DNA of 64,000 nt from JAVVHE01 sp038238915 (GCA_038238915.1 JBBSFH010000009.1:65084-129083), one strand, 5' to 3'. Counted from the stretch's first letter, positions 25,122 to 34,469 are shown. The notes: generated from the sequence alone by a model not told the origin. Numbers and translations: made by a program.

Positions 25122-26218
25122 GCAGGCGGAGGCGGCGTAGCGCGAGCCCCGGTTTCATGCAATCCGGCGACGTCCGCGCGCTGCACCTCGCCGCTGAATG
25201 CGGTGTGGCGCGTGGAGAGCACGAGCACGGCCACATAAGCGAGTGCGGTGCTGAACAGGAGCGCGATCGCCGCCTCGGGCACCGCGAGCGCAACCAGATT
25301 AGGGGTCGCCACCAGCGCCAGATAGACTACGAGCCCGCGCGGCCATCCCCAGCGAAACGCGATGTGGTGGTGCAGGTGATCGCGATCGGCAGCAAACGGC
25401 GATCCGCCGCGCAGCGCGCGGGCGGTAATCAGCCGCAGTGTATCGAGCACGGGGACGAGGAACAGCAGCGCCACGCGCTCGGCGCGCCAGACCGCAAAAT
25501 TATGGTTGTACACATAGATCGCGAGCAACCCGACGATCGCCGAAATTCCGTAACTTCCGGCGTCACCCAGGAAAAGCTGGCCGCGCATGTTGAACCAGAA
25601 CATCACAACCAGGCTGGCGGTCAGCGCGGCGCAGACCGGGGAGAGCGCGGGGGGTGCGGCAAGCCAGATCAGGATCGTCCAGACCAGTCCCAGCCCGATC
25701 ACCAGCCCGTTCTTGCCGTCCGCCATGTTGACCGCGTTCAGCAGCCCCACCAGGCACGCGACCGTAAACGCGGTTTCGACCGCGCCGGTGACGAAAATGC
25801 GCTCGGCACCGCCGAACGCCAGGAAGGCGAGCCGGAAATCGGGCGCATAAAATGCAACGAAGCTGAACACCACGAGCCCGAACAGCAGCCGCACCCTGGG
25901 CCCCAACCCAAAGCGATCGTCCGCCATCCCGGTCGTCAGCATGGCGAAGGCGGCGAGCGCGAACCAGCGCATGTGCATCGCGGTCAGTCCGGTCCAGCGC
26001 GGATCGTCGATCGCCATCAGGCCGAGCGCGCCGAGCGTCGATAGGACCACCGCGATCCCACCAACGAGCGGTGTGACGCGCGCGTGCTGCTTGCGCCCCC
26101 CCGCCGGATCGGGCCAATCGAGCACGCCCAGAAGGCTGCCGATCGCCATGGCACGCCACCCAACCGCGAGCGACAGGAGGACGGCGAGAACCGCCGCCGC
26201 TGCCGTGCTCCACATCAT
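25112..26218 (-). CDS. WecA/MraY-type undecaprenyl-phosphate sugar-1-phosphate transferase
   Basis: A 368-residue multi-spanning membrane protein that should start lipid-linked glycan synthesis by moving a sugar-1-phosphate to a polyprenyl phosphate. Family motifs are in order: GRKQHARVTPLVGG, the MADDRFGLG metal site, NAVNMADGKNGL, FLGDAGSYG and the His-rich DRDHLHHHI loop. The ATG pair at 26218 precedes the first hydrophobic helix; the longer frame covers the divergent promoter region. Its TAG stop is made of tRNA-Gln positions 8-10. The divergent neighbour makes a nucleotide-sugar enzyme, supporting a surface-polysaccharide role. Confidence 0.9.
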   Translation of the reverse strand: MMWSTAAAAVLAVLLSLAVGWRAMAIGSLLGVLDWPDPAGGRKQHARVTPLVGGIAVVLSTLGALGLMAIDDPRWTGLTAMHMRWFALAAFAMLTTGMADDRFGLGPRVRLLFGLVVFSFVAFYAPDFRLAFLAFGGAERIFVTGAVETAFTVACLVGLLNAVNMADGKNGLVIGLGLVWTILIWLAAPPALSPVCAALTASLVVMFWFNMRGQLFLGDAGSYGISAIVGLLAIYVYNHNFAVWRAERVALLFLVPVLDTLRLITARALRGGSPFAADRDHLHHHIAFRWGWPRGLVVYLALVATPNLVALAVPEAAIALLFSTALAYVAVLVLSTRHTAFSGEVQRADVAGLHETGARATPPPPAGA

Positions 26219-26332
26219 CGCCCCACCATCCGGTTGCCGCGCGCGGCCCCATCGTCTAGGTCGCCGCCGACGATCGTGCCCGGCCATCCGGTGGGGCTCG
26301 CGCGCCAAGCGCAGGGGCGGGACGGAACTGGC

Positions 26333-27334
26333 ATGAGCATCCTTGTGACGGGCGTGGCGGGCTTTATCGGTTTCCATACCGCGCTTCGCCTGCTTGAGCG
26401 CGGTGAACGCGTGGTTGGGATCGATAACGTCAACGATTACTACAGCGTGTCACTCAAACGCGACAGGCTCGCGCTGATCGCGCAGCGGCACGGCGGCGCG
26501 TTCCGGTTGGTGGAGGTTGATTTCGCCGACAAGGCCGCGCTCGCAGCCGCACTCGATGGCGAGGGCGTGGACCGCGTGGTTCATTTGGGAGCGCAGGCGG
26601 GGGTTCGCTATTCGATCGAAAATCCGCACGCCTATGTGGAAAGCAATCTCGTCGGCCATCTGAACGTAATGGAATGGGCGCGCCGCTCCGAACGCTGCCG
26701 CCACATGGTTTATGCTTCGTCCTCGTCCGTTTATGGATCGAACCGCAAGTTGCCGTTTTCGGTCGATGACCGCGTCGATCACCCGATCTCGCTCTACGCC
26801 GCGACCAAGAAGGCGGACGAGCTGATGAGCGAAACCTACGCACATCTGTATCGCCTGCCGATGACGGGCTTGCGCTTCTTCACCGTCTACGGCCCGTGGG
26901 GGCGGCCCGACATGGCGATGTGGCTGTTCACCGACGCGATCCTGAAGGGCGAACCCATCGACGTCTTCGGCGAGGGCAACATGCGCCGCGATTTCACCTA
27001 TGTGGATGATATCGTCACCGGCGTCGTCGCGTGCCTCGACAATCCACCGCCCGACGATGGCGCGATCAAGGCGGGGGGCAGCACGGGACCGCACACGCTC
27101 TACAACATCGGCAACCATCGTTCGGAAGAACTGACGCGGATGATCGATCTGATCGAAGCAGCGGTGGGAAAGCCCGCGCAGCGCAGACTCTGCCCGATGC
27201 AGCCCGGCGACGTGCGCGATACGCACGCCGACATCGATGCGATCCGCCATGACCTTGGCTTCGATCCCACGACCACGATCGACGAGGGCATCCCGCGCTT
27301 CGTCGCGTGGTTCCGCGCATACCACGGGGTATGA
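26333..27334 (+). CDS. NAD-dependent epimerase, UDP-glucuronate 4-epimerase type
   Basis: A 333-residue extended SDR. It begins with the NAD-binding VTGVAGFIGFHTALRLLERG and the acidic IDNVNDYYSVSLKRDRL typical of the UDP-glucuronate 4-epimerase group. The catalytic SSSSVYG and YAATKKADELM (Tyr and Lys) follow, then RFFTVYGPWGRPDMA and RRDFTYVDDIV. It likely converts UDP-glucuronate to UDP-galacturonate for surface polysaccharide. The ATG at 26333 starts the Rossmann domain directly. It is divergent from the WecA-like gene by 114 bases and followed closely by the YdcF gene. Confidence 0.9.
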   Translation: MSILVTGVAGFIGFHTALRLLERGERVVGIDNVNDYYSVSLKRDRLALIAQRHGGAFRLVEVDFADKAALAAALDGEGVDRVVHLGAQAGVRYSIENPHAYVESNLVGHLNVMEWARRSERCRHMVYASSSSVYGSNRKLPFSVDDRVDHPISLYAATKKADELMSETYAHLYRLPMTGLRFFTVYGPWGRPDMAMWLFTDAILKGEPIDVFGEGNMRRDFTYVDDIVTGVVACLDNPPPDDGAIKAGGSTGPHTLYNIGNHRSEELTRMIDLIEAAVGKPAQRRLCPMQPGDVRDTHADIDAIRHDLGFDPTTTIDEGIPRFVAWFRAYHGV

Positions 27335-27350
27335 GCCGCGCGACCTGCGC

Positions 27351-28172
27351 GTGCTGAACCGCTACAGCGTGTGGACCGCGCTTGGTCCGGTTTCGTGGGT
27401 CGCGTGGGGCATGCTCGCGGTGTTCATCGCCTCGCTGCTTCGCGGCGAGCGGGCGCGGCGGTTCGCGCGCCGGACGCTCTGGCTGACGATGGCGTGGGCA
27501 TTTATCATCTGCGCGGGACCGATGGGCTATTATCTGATGGATGCGCTCGAAACGCGCTTCCCCAGGCCTTCGGCTACGGCGGTTGCGAGCGCGCGCGATA
27601 TCCTCGTGCTTGCGGGTGGCGAGCATCTGAGTGCGTCTGCGCGCAATGGGCGGCCCGAGTTCAGCGAACATGGGGACCGTGTGATCGCGGGCGCGATGCT
27701 CGCGCACCAGCTGCCCGCCGCACGGCTGTGGACGGTCGGCGGCAATCGAGCGTCCCCCGATACGCCGCGGGATGTCGATTGGACAAAGCTCGCGTGGGTC
27801 CAGCTTGGCGTCGATCCGCGCCGGATCATGATCGTTGGCGGCACTGCGGACACATGTGGCAACGCGCTCGGCGTGGCGACGCAGCTTGGGCGCGGCGCGC
27901 GCCCGTTGCTGGTGACGAGCGCGTTCCACATGCCGCGCGCGATGGCGTGTTTCCGTGCTGCGGGGATCGAGCCGATCGCGTATCCGGTCGATTATCTGAA
28001 CGGCACCGTGCCCAATCCGATCGAAAGCGTCGGCTTCGATTTCGCCGACAACGCAACGCACAGCGATCTGGCGCTGCATGAATATGTCGGCCTCGCCTGG
28101 TACCGCCTGACCGGCCGCACACGCGAACTGTGGCCGGACCCGACGCAGAGAACGACCGCTGCTATTCAGTGA
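27351..28172 (+). CDS. YdcF/DUF218-family membrane protein
   Basis: A protein of about 273 residues with two N-terminal membrane helices (VSWVAWGMLAVFIASLL and LWLTMAWAFIICAGPMGYYL) followed by a DUF218/YdcF domain. That domain has DILVLAGGEHLSA, LWTVGGNRASP and PLLVTSAFHMPRAMACFRAA, its hallmark. E. coli relatives (SanA, ElyC, YdcF) act in envelope or peptidoglycan precursor homeostasis; the chemistry is unsettled. The GTG at 27351 is the first start after the epimerase stop, 16 bases away. The 3' end overlaps the convergent DsrE gene by 11 bases. Confidence 0.82.
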   Translation: MLNRYSVWTALGPVSWVAWGMLAVFIASLLRGERARRFARRTLWLTMAWAFIICAGPMGYYLMDALETRFPRPSATAVASARDILVLAGGEHLSASARNGRPEFSEHGDRVIAGAMLAHQLPAARLWTVGGNRASPDTPRDVDWTKLAWVQLGVDPRRIMIVGGTADTCGNALGVATQLGRGARPLLVTSAFHMPRAMACFRAAGIEPIAYPVDYLNGTVPNPIESVGFDFADNATHSDLALHEYVGLAWYRLTGRTRELWPDPTQRTTAAIQ

Positions 28173-28617
28173 CGATCCGGTCGGCCCATTCGACCAGCGA
28201 CACGAAGATCGCGGGATCACCAAATTTCGCGTTCCACGGCGCGAGATCGGCGTCGCTCACACCGCGCGCCCGGCTGCAAGCCCCGCAGGCGTAGATCGCA
28301 ATCCCCTTCGCCACAACTTTGTCGAGCACCTCGACCAGCGGCGGCCAACCGACGGGGATGACGGACTTGGCGAGCGAGGGTCGTAAAAGCGAAACTGCCT
28401 CGCCCAACAAAAATATCTGCACCAGATGCCCGGCCTCCGCGAGCGCGTGACCGTGCAGGAATGGAAATGCTGCCCGCGTCGGATCGTCGGATCCCCACGC
28501 GCTCTTCATCATGATTTTTAGACTTCGTTTGCGCTCCGCAGCCGCCACGGCCGACGACGACAGGCCTGCCACGAGAGGCAACACGGCCAGCGGTGCGATC
28601 AGGTGACGCCGTTCCAT
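28162..28617 (-). CDS. Exported DsrE-family protein
   Basis: A 151-residue protein with a signal peptide (MERRHLIAPLAVLPLVAGLS, then an Ala-rich cleavage region) and a DsrE-like alpha/beta domain. KSAWGSDDPTRAAFPFLHGH, GHLVQIFLLGEAVSLLRP and the IAIYACGACSRARGV cysteine pair at the family's active position are visible. DsrE proteins are linked to sulfur relay or redox binding, but the exported ones are largely uncharacterised. It is convergent with and overlaps the YdcF gene. Function beyond the fold is unknown. Confidence 0.8.
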   Translation of the reverse strand: MERRHLIAPLAVLPLVAGLSSSAVAAAERKRSLKIMMKSAWGSDDPTRAAFPFLHGHALAEAGHLVQIFLLGEAVSLLRPSLAKSVIPVGWPPLVEVLDKVVAKGIAIYACGACSRARGVSDADLAPWNAKFGDPAIFVSLVEWADRIVTE

Positions 28618-28702
28618 CGCATCCGTTCTCAGGACTCTTTGATGGGTCGTACCATGTTTTGCACGCCTCTTGCACTAATTTGCGTACGGGCGATGCCGAT
28701 TG

Positions 28703-29698
28703 TCAGCCTATAATCCTTCGGTATAGCGCCAGATAAGCATCCGCCATTCGATCGACCGTGAACCGCGCCGCCACCGCGGCACGGCACGCGGCACGATCGA
28801 TCTCGCCCAGCCGCGCGATCGCGGCGACCGCCTCGTCCACCCCGTCCACCAAAAATCCCGTGACCCCGTGATCGATCAGCTCGGGCATCGATCCGCGCCG
28901 CGTGGCGATGACCGGCGTACCGCACGCGAGTGCCTCGATCACGGACAAGCCGAAGGGTTCATCGAAGTTGATCAGGTGGAGCAGTGCAGCCGCCTGCCCG
29001 AGCGTGCGCGTTCGCAGGTCGCCGCCGACAACCCCGAGATAGCGGACGCGATCGCCACCCAGATGCGTTGCAACCTCGCGTGCGTGGTAGCCCTCGTCCT
29101 GGATGATCCCCGCCATAATCAGATTACGGCCCGCGCGCGCCGCAGCCGCGATCGCTTCCGCTGCACCCTTGTCCGGATGGATGCGGCCGAAGAAGAGAAG
29201 ATCGTCGCCACCATCGGCGACGAATGGAAACTCACCGATCGCAATGCCGTGGTGGATCGTCGCGGCATAGCGCAGGCCCGGCGCGCGATCCGCCTCGCTG
29301 ATCGCTACGTAATGCACGTGATCCTGGTAGGCGCGGTACGCGGGCAGGATCCGTGCGCTGGAAAAGCCGTGGATGGTGGTGACGACGGGCGTGGCCACCA
29401 GCCGTGAGAAAGCGAGCGGCAGAAAATCATATTGATTATGGATCAGATCGAACTGCGCCGCCTGCTCGAAGCAATGCGCGATGTGCAGCGCTTCCCACAC
29501 TTTGGGTTCGATGCTTGCGTCTTCGGAATACGGAGCGGGAACGACCGCCTCAAGCCGACCCGCAGTGATCGAATCGGCAGTGGCGAACAGCGTCACCTCT
29601 ACCCCGCGCGCGATCAGCGCCTCGGTCAGCAGGCTGGTGGCGAGTTCCCAAGGTCCATAGGCGCGCGGCGGGGTGCGCCATGAGATCGGCGCGAGCAT
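28703..29698 (-). CDS. GT4-family glycosyltransferase
   Basis: A GT-B fold glycosyltransferase of about 331 residues. The N-terminal domain has LAPISWRTPPRAYGPWE and DLIHNQYDFLPLAFSRL. The C-terminal domain has LLFFGRIHPDKGAAEAIAAA and the donor-binding INFDEPFGLSVIEALACGTP followed by RRGSMPELIDHGVTGFLV. The ATG at 29698 is the first usable start, but the best ribosome-binding site, GGAGG at 29716-29720, lies far upstream and five bases before an in-frame ATC. The gene is divergent from the GT4-fusion gene, and both resemble transferases often found beside GH130 enzymes. Donor and acceptor are unknown. Confidence 0.88.
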   Translation of the reverse strand: MLAPISWRTPPRAYGPWELATSLLTEALIARGVEVTLFATADSITAGRLEAVVPAPYSEDASIEPKVWEALHIAHCFEQAAQFDLIHNQYDFLPLAFSRLVATPVVTTIHGFSSARILPAYRAYQDHVHYVAISEADRAPGLRYAATIHHGIAIGEFPFVADGGDDLLFFGRIHPDKGAAEAIAAAARAGRNLIMAGIIQDEGYHAREVATHLGGDRVRYLGVVGGDLRTRTLGQAAALLHLINFDEPFGLSVIEALACGTPVIATRRGSMPELIDHGVTGFLVDGVDEAVAAIARLGEIDRAACRAAVAARFTVDRMADAYLALYRRIIG

Positions 29699-29864
29699 GG
29701 CGATGCGGATGTTAGCCTCCCTCGCGCCGGATGCGCGCCTCCGATTGGTTAACCGGCGGCGGCTGCGAATCGATCCTTGGCGATTGGTCGCAAACGCGCT
29801 GCACCTGCGAACAGTTCGTCGCAAACCCCGTGCCACTTTTCGTGTAACCGGGCGTTCATCTCGC

Positions 29865-32180
29865 ATGAAAGACTTGGATAAGGGGCTGCTGCCCGCGCTC
29901 GCCCTCCCTACAATTGGCCGGATCGCGTTGATCGGCAACTATCTGCCGCGCCGCTGCGGCATCGCGACCTTCACCCACGATCTGCGCAGCGCGCTGTCCC
30001 GGGCCATGCCGGGCAGCGATCCGCTGGTGGTCGCGATGAATGATGGGCTCGGCCCCTATGACTATCCACCCGAAGTTGCGTTCACGATCCCCGAAGGCGA
30101 TCGATCGGCGTATGCGGCTGCGGCAGATTACCTGAACATCAGCACGATCGATGTCGTGGTTGTGCAGCATGAGTTCGGCATCTTCGGCGGACCGGCGGGC
30201 GATTATCTGCTCAATCTTCTCGGGCGTCTGCGGATGCCCGTGGTCACGACGCTGCACACCGTGCTGACCGATCCCAATCCCGACCAGCGCCGTGTGATGG
30301 AAGCGCTGATCGTGCGCTCGGCGCGACTGGTGGTCATGGCGGAAAAAGGCCGCGAGATCCTGCGCGATACTTATCAGGTGCCCGAAGCGAAGATCGCGGT
30401 GATCCCGCACGGCGTGCCCGATCAGCCATTCCTCGATACCGCGCTCGCTAAGGATGCGCTCGGCTTTGGCGACCGCGAGGTTCTGCTCACCTTCGGGTTG
30501 CTCTCGCCCAACAAGGGCATCGATTCGATGATCGATGCGATGCCCGCGATCGTGAAAGCCGATCCCGAAGCACTGTACGTGGTGCTCGGCGCGACACACC
30601 CCAATATCGTGCGTCACGAGGGCGAGCGGTACCGCGAGCAATTGATCGCACACGCGGCGCGTCTGGGGATGCAGGACCACGTCCGCTTTGTCGATCGCTT
30701 CGTCGACGAGCCCACGCTGCTCCAGTATCTCGCCGCGACTGATATTTACGTGACGCCTTACCTGCACGAAGCGCAGATCACGAGCGGCACGCTGGCGATC
30801 AGTTTCGGCATGGGTAAGCCGATCGTGTCGACGCCCTATTGGCATGCGAAGGAACTGCTTGCGGACGATCACGGCGTGCTGGTGCCATTCGACGATCCCG
30901 CGGCGCTGGGCGACGCGATCGCAAACACGCTCGCCGATCGTTCGTTCCGCAACACGCTGCGCAAGCGCGCCTATATCGCCGGACGGCAGACGATCTGGCC
31001 GGTGGTCGCAGGGCGCTACCAGACGCTGTTCGCCGAGGCGGTGGCCGAGAGGTTAGCGCGCGCCGACAATGTTCTGCCGCTCAAGCAGGGCGTGCGAGCA
31101 GCCGGAACGCTACCGCGCATGGCGATCACGCATTTGGAGGCCATGACCGACAGCGCCGGGCTGCTGCAACACGCGGTGCTCTCGGTCGCCGATCGCCGCC
31201 ACGGCTACTGCCTCGACGATAACGCGCGCGCGATGCTGTTCATGACCGATCTGCAACGCCACACGCGCTGGAGCGAACGCGAGACGAGGTTGGCGCTGAC
31301 GTACGCGGCGTTCGTCCAGCACGCGTGGTCGAGCGAGCGGCGGCGCTTCGCCAATTTCATGAATTATGCGCGCGAATGGCTCGAGGATGTTGGCGCAGAT
31401 GATGCGCACGGCCGCGCCGTCTGGGCGCTGGGGGCGATGGCAGAGCGCGGCGGCGGGCGTCAGCTCGGTGAATGGGCGACGAGCCTATTCCTTGCTTCGG
31501 CACCCGCAACCGCCGAACTTGGCAGCCCGCGCGCGTGGGCACTGGGGATTCTGGGCTCGAACGCGTTCCTGCGCCGCTTTTCGGGGCACCGCGAGATCGC
31601 AAAACTTCGCGATACCCTGGTCGCACGGCTGTTGCAGCGCTTCGCCGACGCCGCGCAGTGGGAATGGCACTGGTTCGAGGATCAGTTCGCCTATGATAAC
31701 GCGCGGCTGTGCCACGCACTGATCGAGGCGGGCGCTTCCACAGGCGATCGCGCAACGCTCGACGCAGGGCTTTCCTCCCTCGAATGGCTGATGACGCACC
31801 AGACCGCGCCGGGCGGCCACTTCCGGCCGATCGGATCGGACAGCTTCGGCCGAACGCGGCTGGCACCTTTGCCGTTCGATCAGCAGGCGATCGAGGTCAG
31901 CGCGTCGGTCAGTGCCTGCCTCGCGGCGTTTGCCGTCACCGGGAATCCGCGCTGGGCAGAAGAGTCGCACCGATCCTTCGCCTGGTTCATGGGCGCAAAC
32001 GATCTGCGCGCTATGATGGCGGACGTGGAGACCGGAGCGGGCTTCGATGGATTGCATCCGGATCGGCGCAACGCCAACCAAGGTGCGGAATCGACGCTTG
32101 CCTATCTGCAGAGCCTAAGCGACATGCTTGCGCTATCGGCACGCATCAGCGCGGGGGGGACACTCGAGCGGGTCGCGTAA
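29865..32180 (+). CDS. GT4 glycosyltransferase fused to a C-terminal helical (toroid-like) domain
   Basis: A 771-residue two-domain protein. Residues 1 to about 400 are a GT4 glycosyltransferase: GNYLPRRCGIATFTHDLRSA, VIPHGVPDQPF, LLTFGLLSPNKGIDSMI and the donor loop YLHEAQITSGTLAISFGMGK. From about residue 430 a helix-rich region begins (YCLDDNARAMLFMTDLQRHT), with spaced Trp and His motifs such as WEWHWFEDQFAYDNARLCHA and LPFDQQAIEVSAS, reminiscent of alpha/alpha-barrel glycan-active enzymes. The ATG at 29865 is chosen because upstream codons lack family features. It precedes the GH130 gene by 43 bases. Making and trimming or binding one oligosaccharide is a reasonable inference. Confidence 0.85.
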   Translation: MKDLDKGLLPALALPTIGRIALIGNYLPRRCGIATFTHDLRSALSRAMPGSDPLVVAMNDGLGPYDYPPEVAFTIPEGDRSAYAAAADYLNISTIDVVVVQHEFGIFGGPAGDYLLNLLGRLRMPVVTTLHTVLTDPNPDQRRVMEALIVRSARLVVMAEKGREILRDTYQVPEAKIAVIPHGVPDQPFLDTALAKDALGFGDREVLLTFGLLSPNKGIDSMIDAMPAIVKADPEALYVVLGATHPNIVRHEGERYREQLIAHAARLGMQDHVRFVDRFVDEPTLLQYLAATDIYVTPYLHEAQITSGTLAISFGMGKPIVSTPYWHAKELLADDHGVLVPFDDPAALGDAIANTLADRSFRNTLRKRAYIAGRQTIWPVVAGRYQTLFAEAVAERLARADNVLPLKQGVRAAGTLPRMAITHLEAMTDSAGLLQHAVLSVADRRHGYCLDDNARAMLFMTDLQRHTRWSERETRLALTYAAFVQHAWSSERRRFANFMNYAREWLEDVGADDAHGRAVWALGAMAERGGGRQLGEWATSLFLASAPATAELGSPRAWALGILGSNAFLRRFSGHREIAKLRDTLVARLLQRFADAAQWEWHWFEDQFAYDNARLCHALIEAGASTGDRATLDAGLSSLEWLMTHQTAPGGHFRPIGSDSFGRTRLAPLPFDQQAIEVSASVSACLAAFAVTGNPRWAEESHRSFAWFMGANDLRAMMADVETGAGFDGLHPDRRNANQGAESTLAYLQSLSDMLALSARISAGGTLERVA

Positions 32181-32223
32181 GCGTTTCGCCCGGCCGTGGG
32201 CGCTGGGCGGGATCACGCACGCA

Positions 32224-33510
32224 ATGTCCAACTCCGCATTCGTTAGCCGACTCCCGATCCTTCTTCGCCCCAATCCGGCGAGCGTCGTGCTGCGTCCGTT
32301 CATCCCGGCGATTGCGCCGATGGGTAAGGCATCGTCCGATGCGGTTCGCGCGCAGCGGATCGTCGATGGCGTCCTCGCATTGTCCGCGATCGAAGTCGCC
32401 AGCGAACTCGGGCGCGTGCTGACCGACTTCTCGGGTCGGCACCGCGATGTGGCGCTGCTATTTCGAGAGCGCTTCCGCCAGATCGATCCCGCATTGTGCG
32501 AAGGTCGCGACGTCACGCCCGATCAGGCGTTGTTGATCGGTTCCTACTTCAGCCATGAATACAGCTACATGGCCGCCGCGCTGTTCAATCCCAGCATTGT
32601 GACGCATCCCGATCAATCCGGAATGGATCCCGATGCGATCCGCTTCCTGATCTCTTTGCGGTGCGTGGGCGAAGGCCACATCTCCTCGCTGACGTTCCGC
32701 ACGGGAGTTCTGGCATCGTGTGGCTCAGTGACGATGGACACGGTCAATGGCCACGCCTCTGTTCCGCGTGTACTCGGCGAAAACGCCGACGGCGACATCG
32801 AAATCCAGTGCGGCGACGGGCCGGTGTCCGAATGCGTGATCTTCCCCGTCACCGCCGCGCAGCGCAACGGGATCGAGGATGTCCGGCTGGTCCGGTTTGT
32901 CGAGGACGATGGATCGACCTGCTATTACGGCACCTACACCGCGTTCAGCGGATCCGAAATCCGCTCCGAACTGCTGCAGACGAATGATTTCCACCGCTTC
33001 GCGCTCGAAACGATGACCGGGGACGCCACGCGCAACAAGGGCATGGCGCTCTTTCCGCGCCGCATCGGCGGCCGATATGCGATGCTCGGGCGCCAGGACG
33101 GCGAGAGCATCTGGTATCTGACCTCGGACAAGCTGCGCGACTGGTCCGGCGGGGTTCGCGTCATTCGCCCGCGTTACCCCTGGGAATTCGTGCAGATGGG
33201 CAACTGTGGCCCGCCGATGGAGATCGACGAGGGGTGGCTGGTGCTCACGCACGGCGTCGGCCCGATGCGCAACTATTCGATCGGCGCAGCTCTGCTCGAC
33301 AAGAACGATCCGACCAAGCTGCTCGCGCGCACGCCGCACCCGCTGGTGCGTCCCGACGGCGAGGAGCGCGAGGGTTATGTGCCCAATGTGGTCTATAGTT
33401 GCGGGGCGATGGTGTGCGGGCGCACGCTGTTGCTGCCCTATGCGCTCGCCGATTCGCTCACGACGTTTGCGACTGCACCGCTGGACCGGCTGCTGGCATC
33501 GATGGAGTAG
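32224..33510 (+). CDS. GH130-family glycoside phosphorylase (beta-mannoside type)
   Basis: A 428-residue five-bladed beta-propeller-type protein resembling GH130 enzymes, which reversibly phosphorolyse beta-mannosides. Visible segments include YFSHEYSYMAAALFNPSIVT, FRTGVLASCGSV, TCYYGTYTAFSGSEIRSELL, NKGMALFPRRIGGRYAMLGR, and the late DEGWLVLTHGVGPMRNYSIG with VRPDGEEREGYVPNVVYSCG. The ATG at 32224 is chosen; the frame extends 32 codons upstream into the preceding gene. Linkage specificity cannot be read from sequence. With the two GT4 genes it forms a compact synthesis-plus-phosphorolysis cluster. Confidence 0.85.
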   Translation: MSNSAFVSRLPILLRPNPASVVLRPFIPAIAPMGKASSDAVRAQRIVDGVLALSAIEVASELGRVLTDFSGRHRDVALLFRERFRQIDPALCEGRDVTPDQALLIGSYFSHEYSYMAAALFNPSIVTHPDQSGMDPDAIRFLISLRCVGEGHISSLTFRTGVLASCGSVTMDTVNGHASVPRVLGENADGDIEIQCGDGPVSECVIFPVTAAQRNGIEDVRLVRFVEDDGSTCYYGTYTAFSGSEIRSELLQTNDFHRFALETMTGDATRNKGMALFPRRIGGRYAMLGRQDGESIWYLTSDKLRDWSGGVRVIRPRYPWEFVQMGNCGPPMEIDEGWLVLTHGVGPMRNYSIGAALLDKNDPTKLLARTPHPLVRPDGEEREGYVPNVVYSCGAMVCGRTLLLPYALADSLTTFATAPLDRLLASME

Positions 33511-33547
33511 GCCGGGGCGAGACCCGGTTGGCTAGCAGTCTATTCGA

Positions 33548-34450
33548 TCAGGTCGGCCGGTTCAGCGCCAGCGTTCCATCGAGCAGCTTCAGGATCGCGG
33601 AGAAATCACGACCCCCCTGCCCCAGCCCCGCGAACAATTCGTACATCGCCCCCGCCTCGGACGCGAGCGGCAGCGCTTGCCCTACGCTCCGCCCTGCCTC
33701 CAGCGCCAACCGGACATCTTTGAGCATCAGCGCGGCCGCGAACCCGCCCGCATAATCTCGGTTGGCTGGTGAGGCGGGAACAGGGCCGGGCACCGGGCAA
33801 TAGGAAGTGAGGCTCCACGATTGGCCGCTGGCTTTGGACGCGATATCGAAGAAGGTCTGATCCTCCAGCCCCAGCTTCCGCGCCAAAGCGAACGCCTCGC
33901 ACGTGCCGATCATGCTGACCGCGAGCAGCATGTTGTTGCAGATCTTCGCCGCCTGCCCCGCGCCCGCGCCCCCGGCATGGATCACCGCCTTGCCCATGTT
34001 CTCCAGAACCGGCCGCGCGCGCGCGAACGCGGCCTCTGGCCCGCCGACCATGAAGGTGAGCGTCCCCGCGTCCGCCGCCGCAGTCCCGCCCGAGACAGGC
34101 GCATCGACCATTGCGAGGCCACGCGCCGCCGCCGCTTCCCCAAGCGAACGCGCGGTGGCGACATCGATGGTGGAGCAATCGATCAGCACCGCGTCCCCGC
34201 GCGCGGCCGCGAACAGTTCGCCCTCGTACACCGCGCGCACATGCGCGCCGGTGGGCAGCATGGTGACGATCGCATCTGCACCCGCCGCCGCGCCCACTGC
34301 GCTTTCAGCCGCCATGATGCCATGCGCAGCAGCGCGCGCGAGCGCATCGGTGGAGAGATCGAACGCGCGCACCTCGTGCCCCGCGCGCGCGAGGTTCGCG
34401 GCCATGCCCGAACCCATGTTGCCCAACCCGATGAATGCAATTGTGCTCAT
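33548..34450 (-). CDS. mmsB: 3-hydroxyisobutyrate dehydrogenase
   Basis: MmsB oxidises 3-hydroxyisobutyrate to methylmalonate semialdehyde in valine breakdown. The 300-residue protein has the NAD-binding IAFIGLGNMGSGMAANLARA, the substrate motif MVDAPVSGGTAAADAGTLTF, the catalytic Lys in GQAAKICNNMLLAVSMIGTC and the DYAGGFAAALMLKDVRLALE segment typical of MmsB. The ATG at 34450 starts the Rossmann fold directly; the frame has six more codons. No other valine-pathway gene lies nearby. A related beta-hydroxyacid dehydrogenase activity is the alternative. Confidence 0.88.
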   Translation of the reverse strand: MSTIAFIGLGNMGSGMAANLARAGHEVRAFDLSTDALARAAAHGIMAAESAVGAAAGADAIVTMLPTGAHVRAVYEGELFAAARGDAVLIDCSTIDVATARSLGEAAAARGLAMVDAPVSGGTAAADAGTLTFMVGGPEAAFARARPVLENMGKAVIHAGGAGAGQAAKICNNMLLAVSMIGTCEAFALARKLGLEDQTFFDIASKASGQSWSLTSYCPVPGPVPASPANRDYAGGFAAALMLKDVRLALEAGRSVGQALPLASEAGAMYELFAGLGQGGRDFSAILKLLDGTLALNRPT

Positions 34451-34469
34451 GTGGAGCACTCTAGACATG

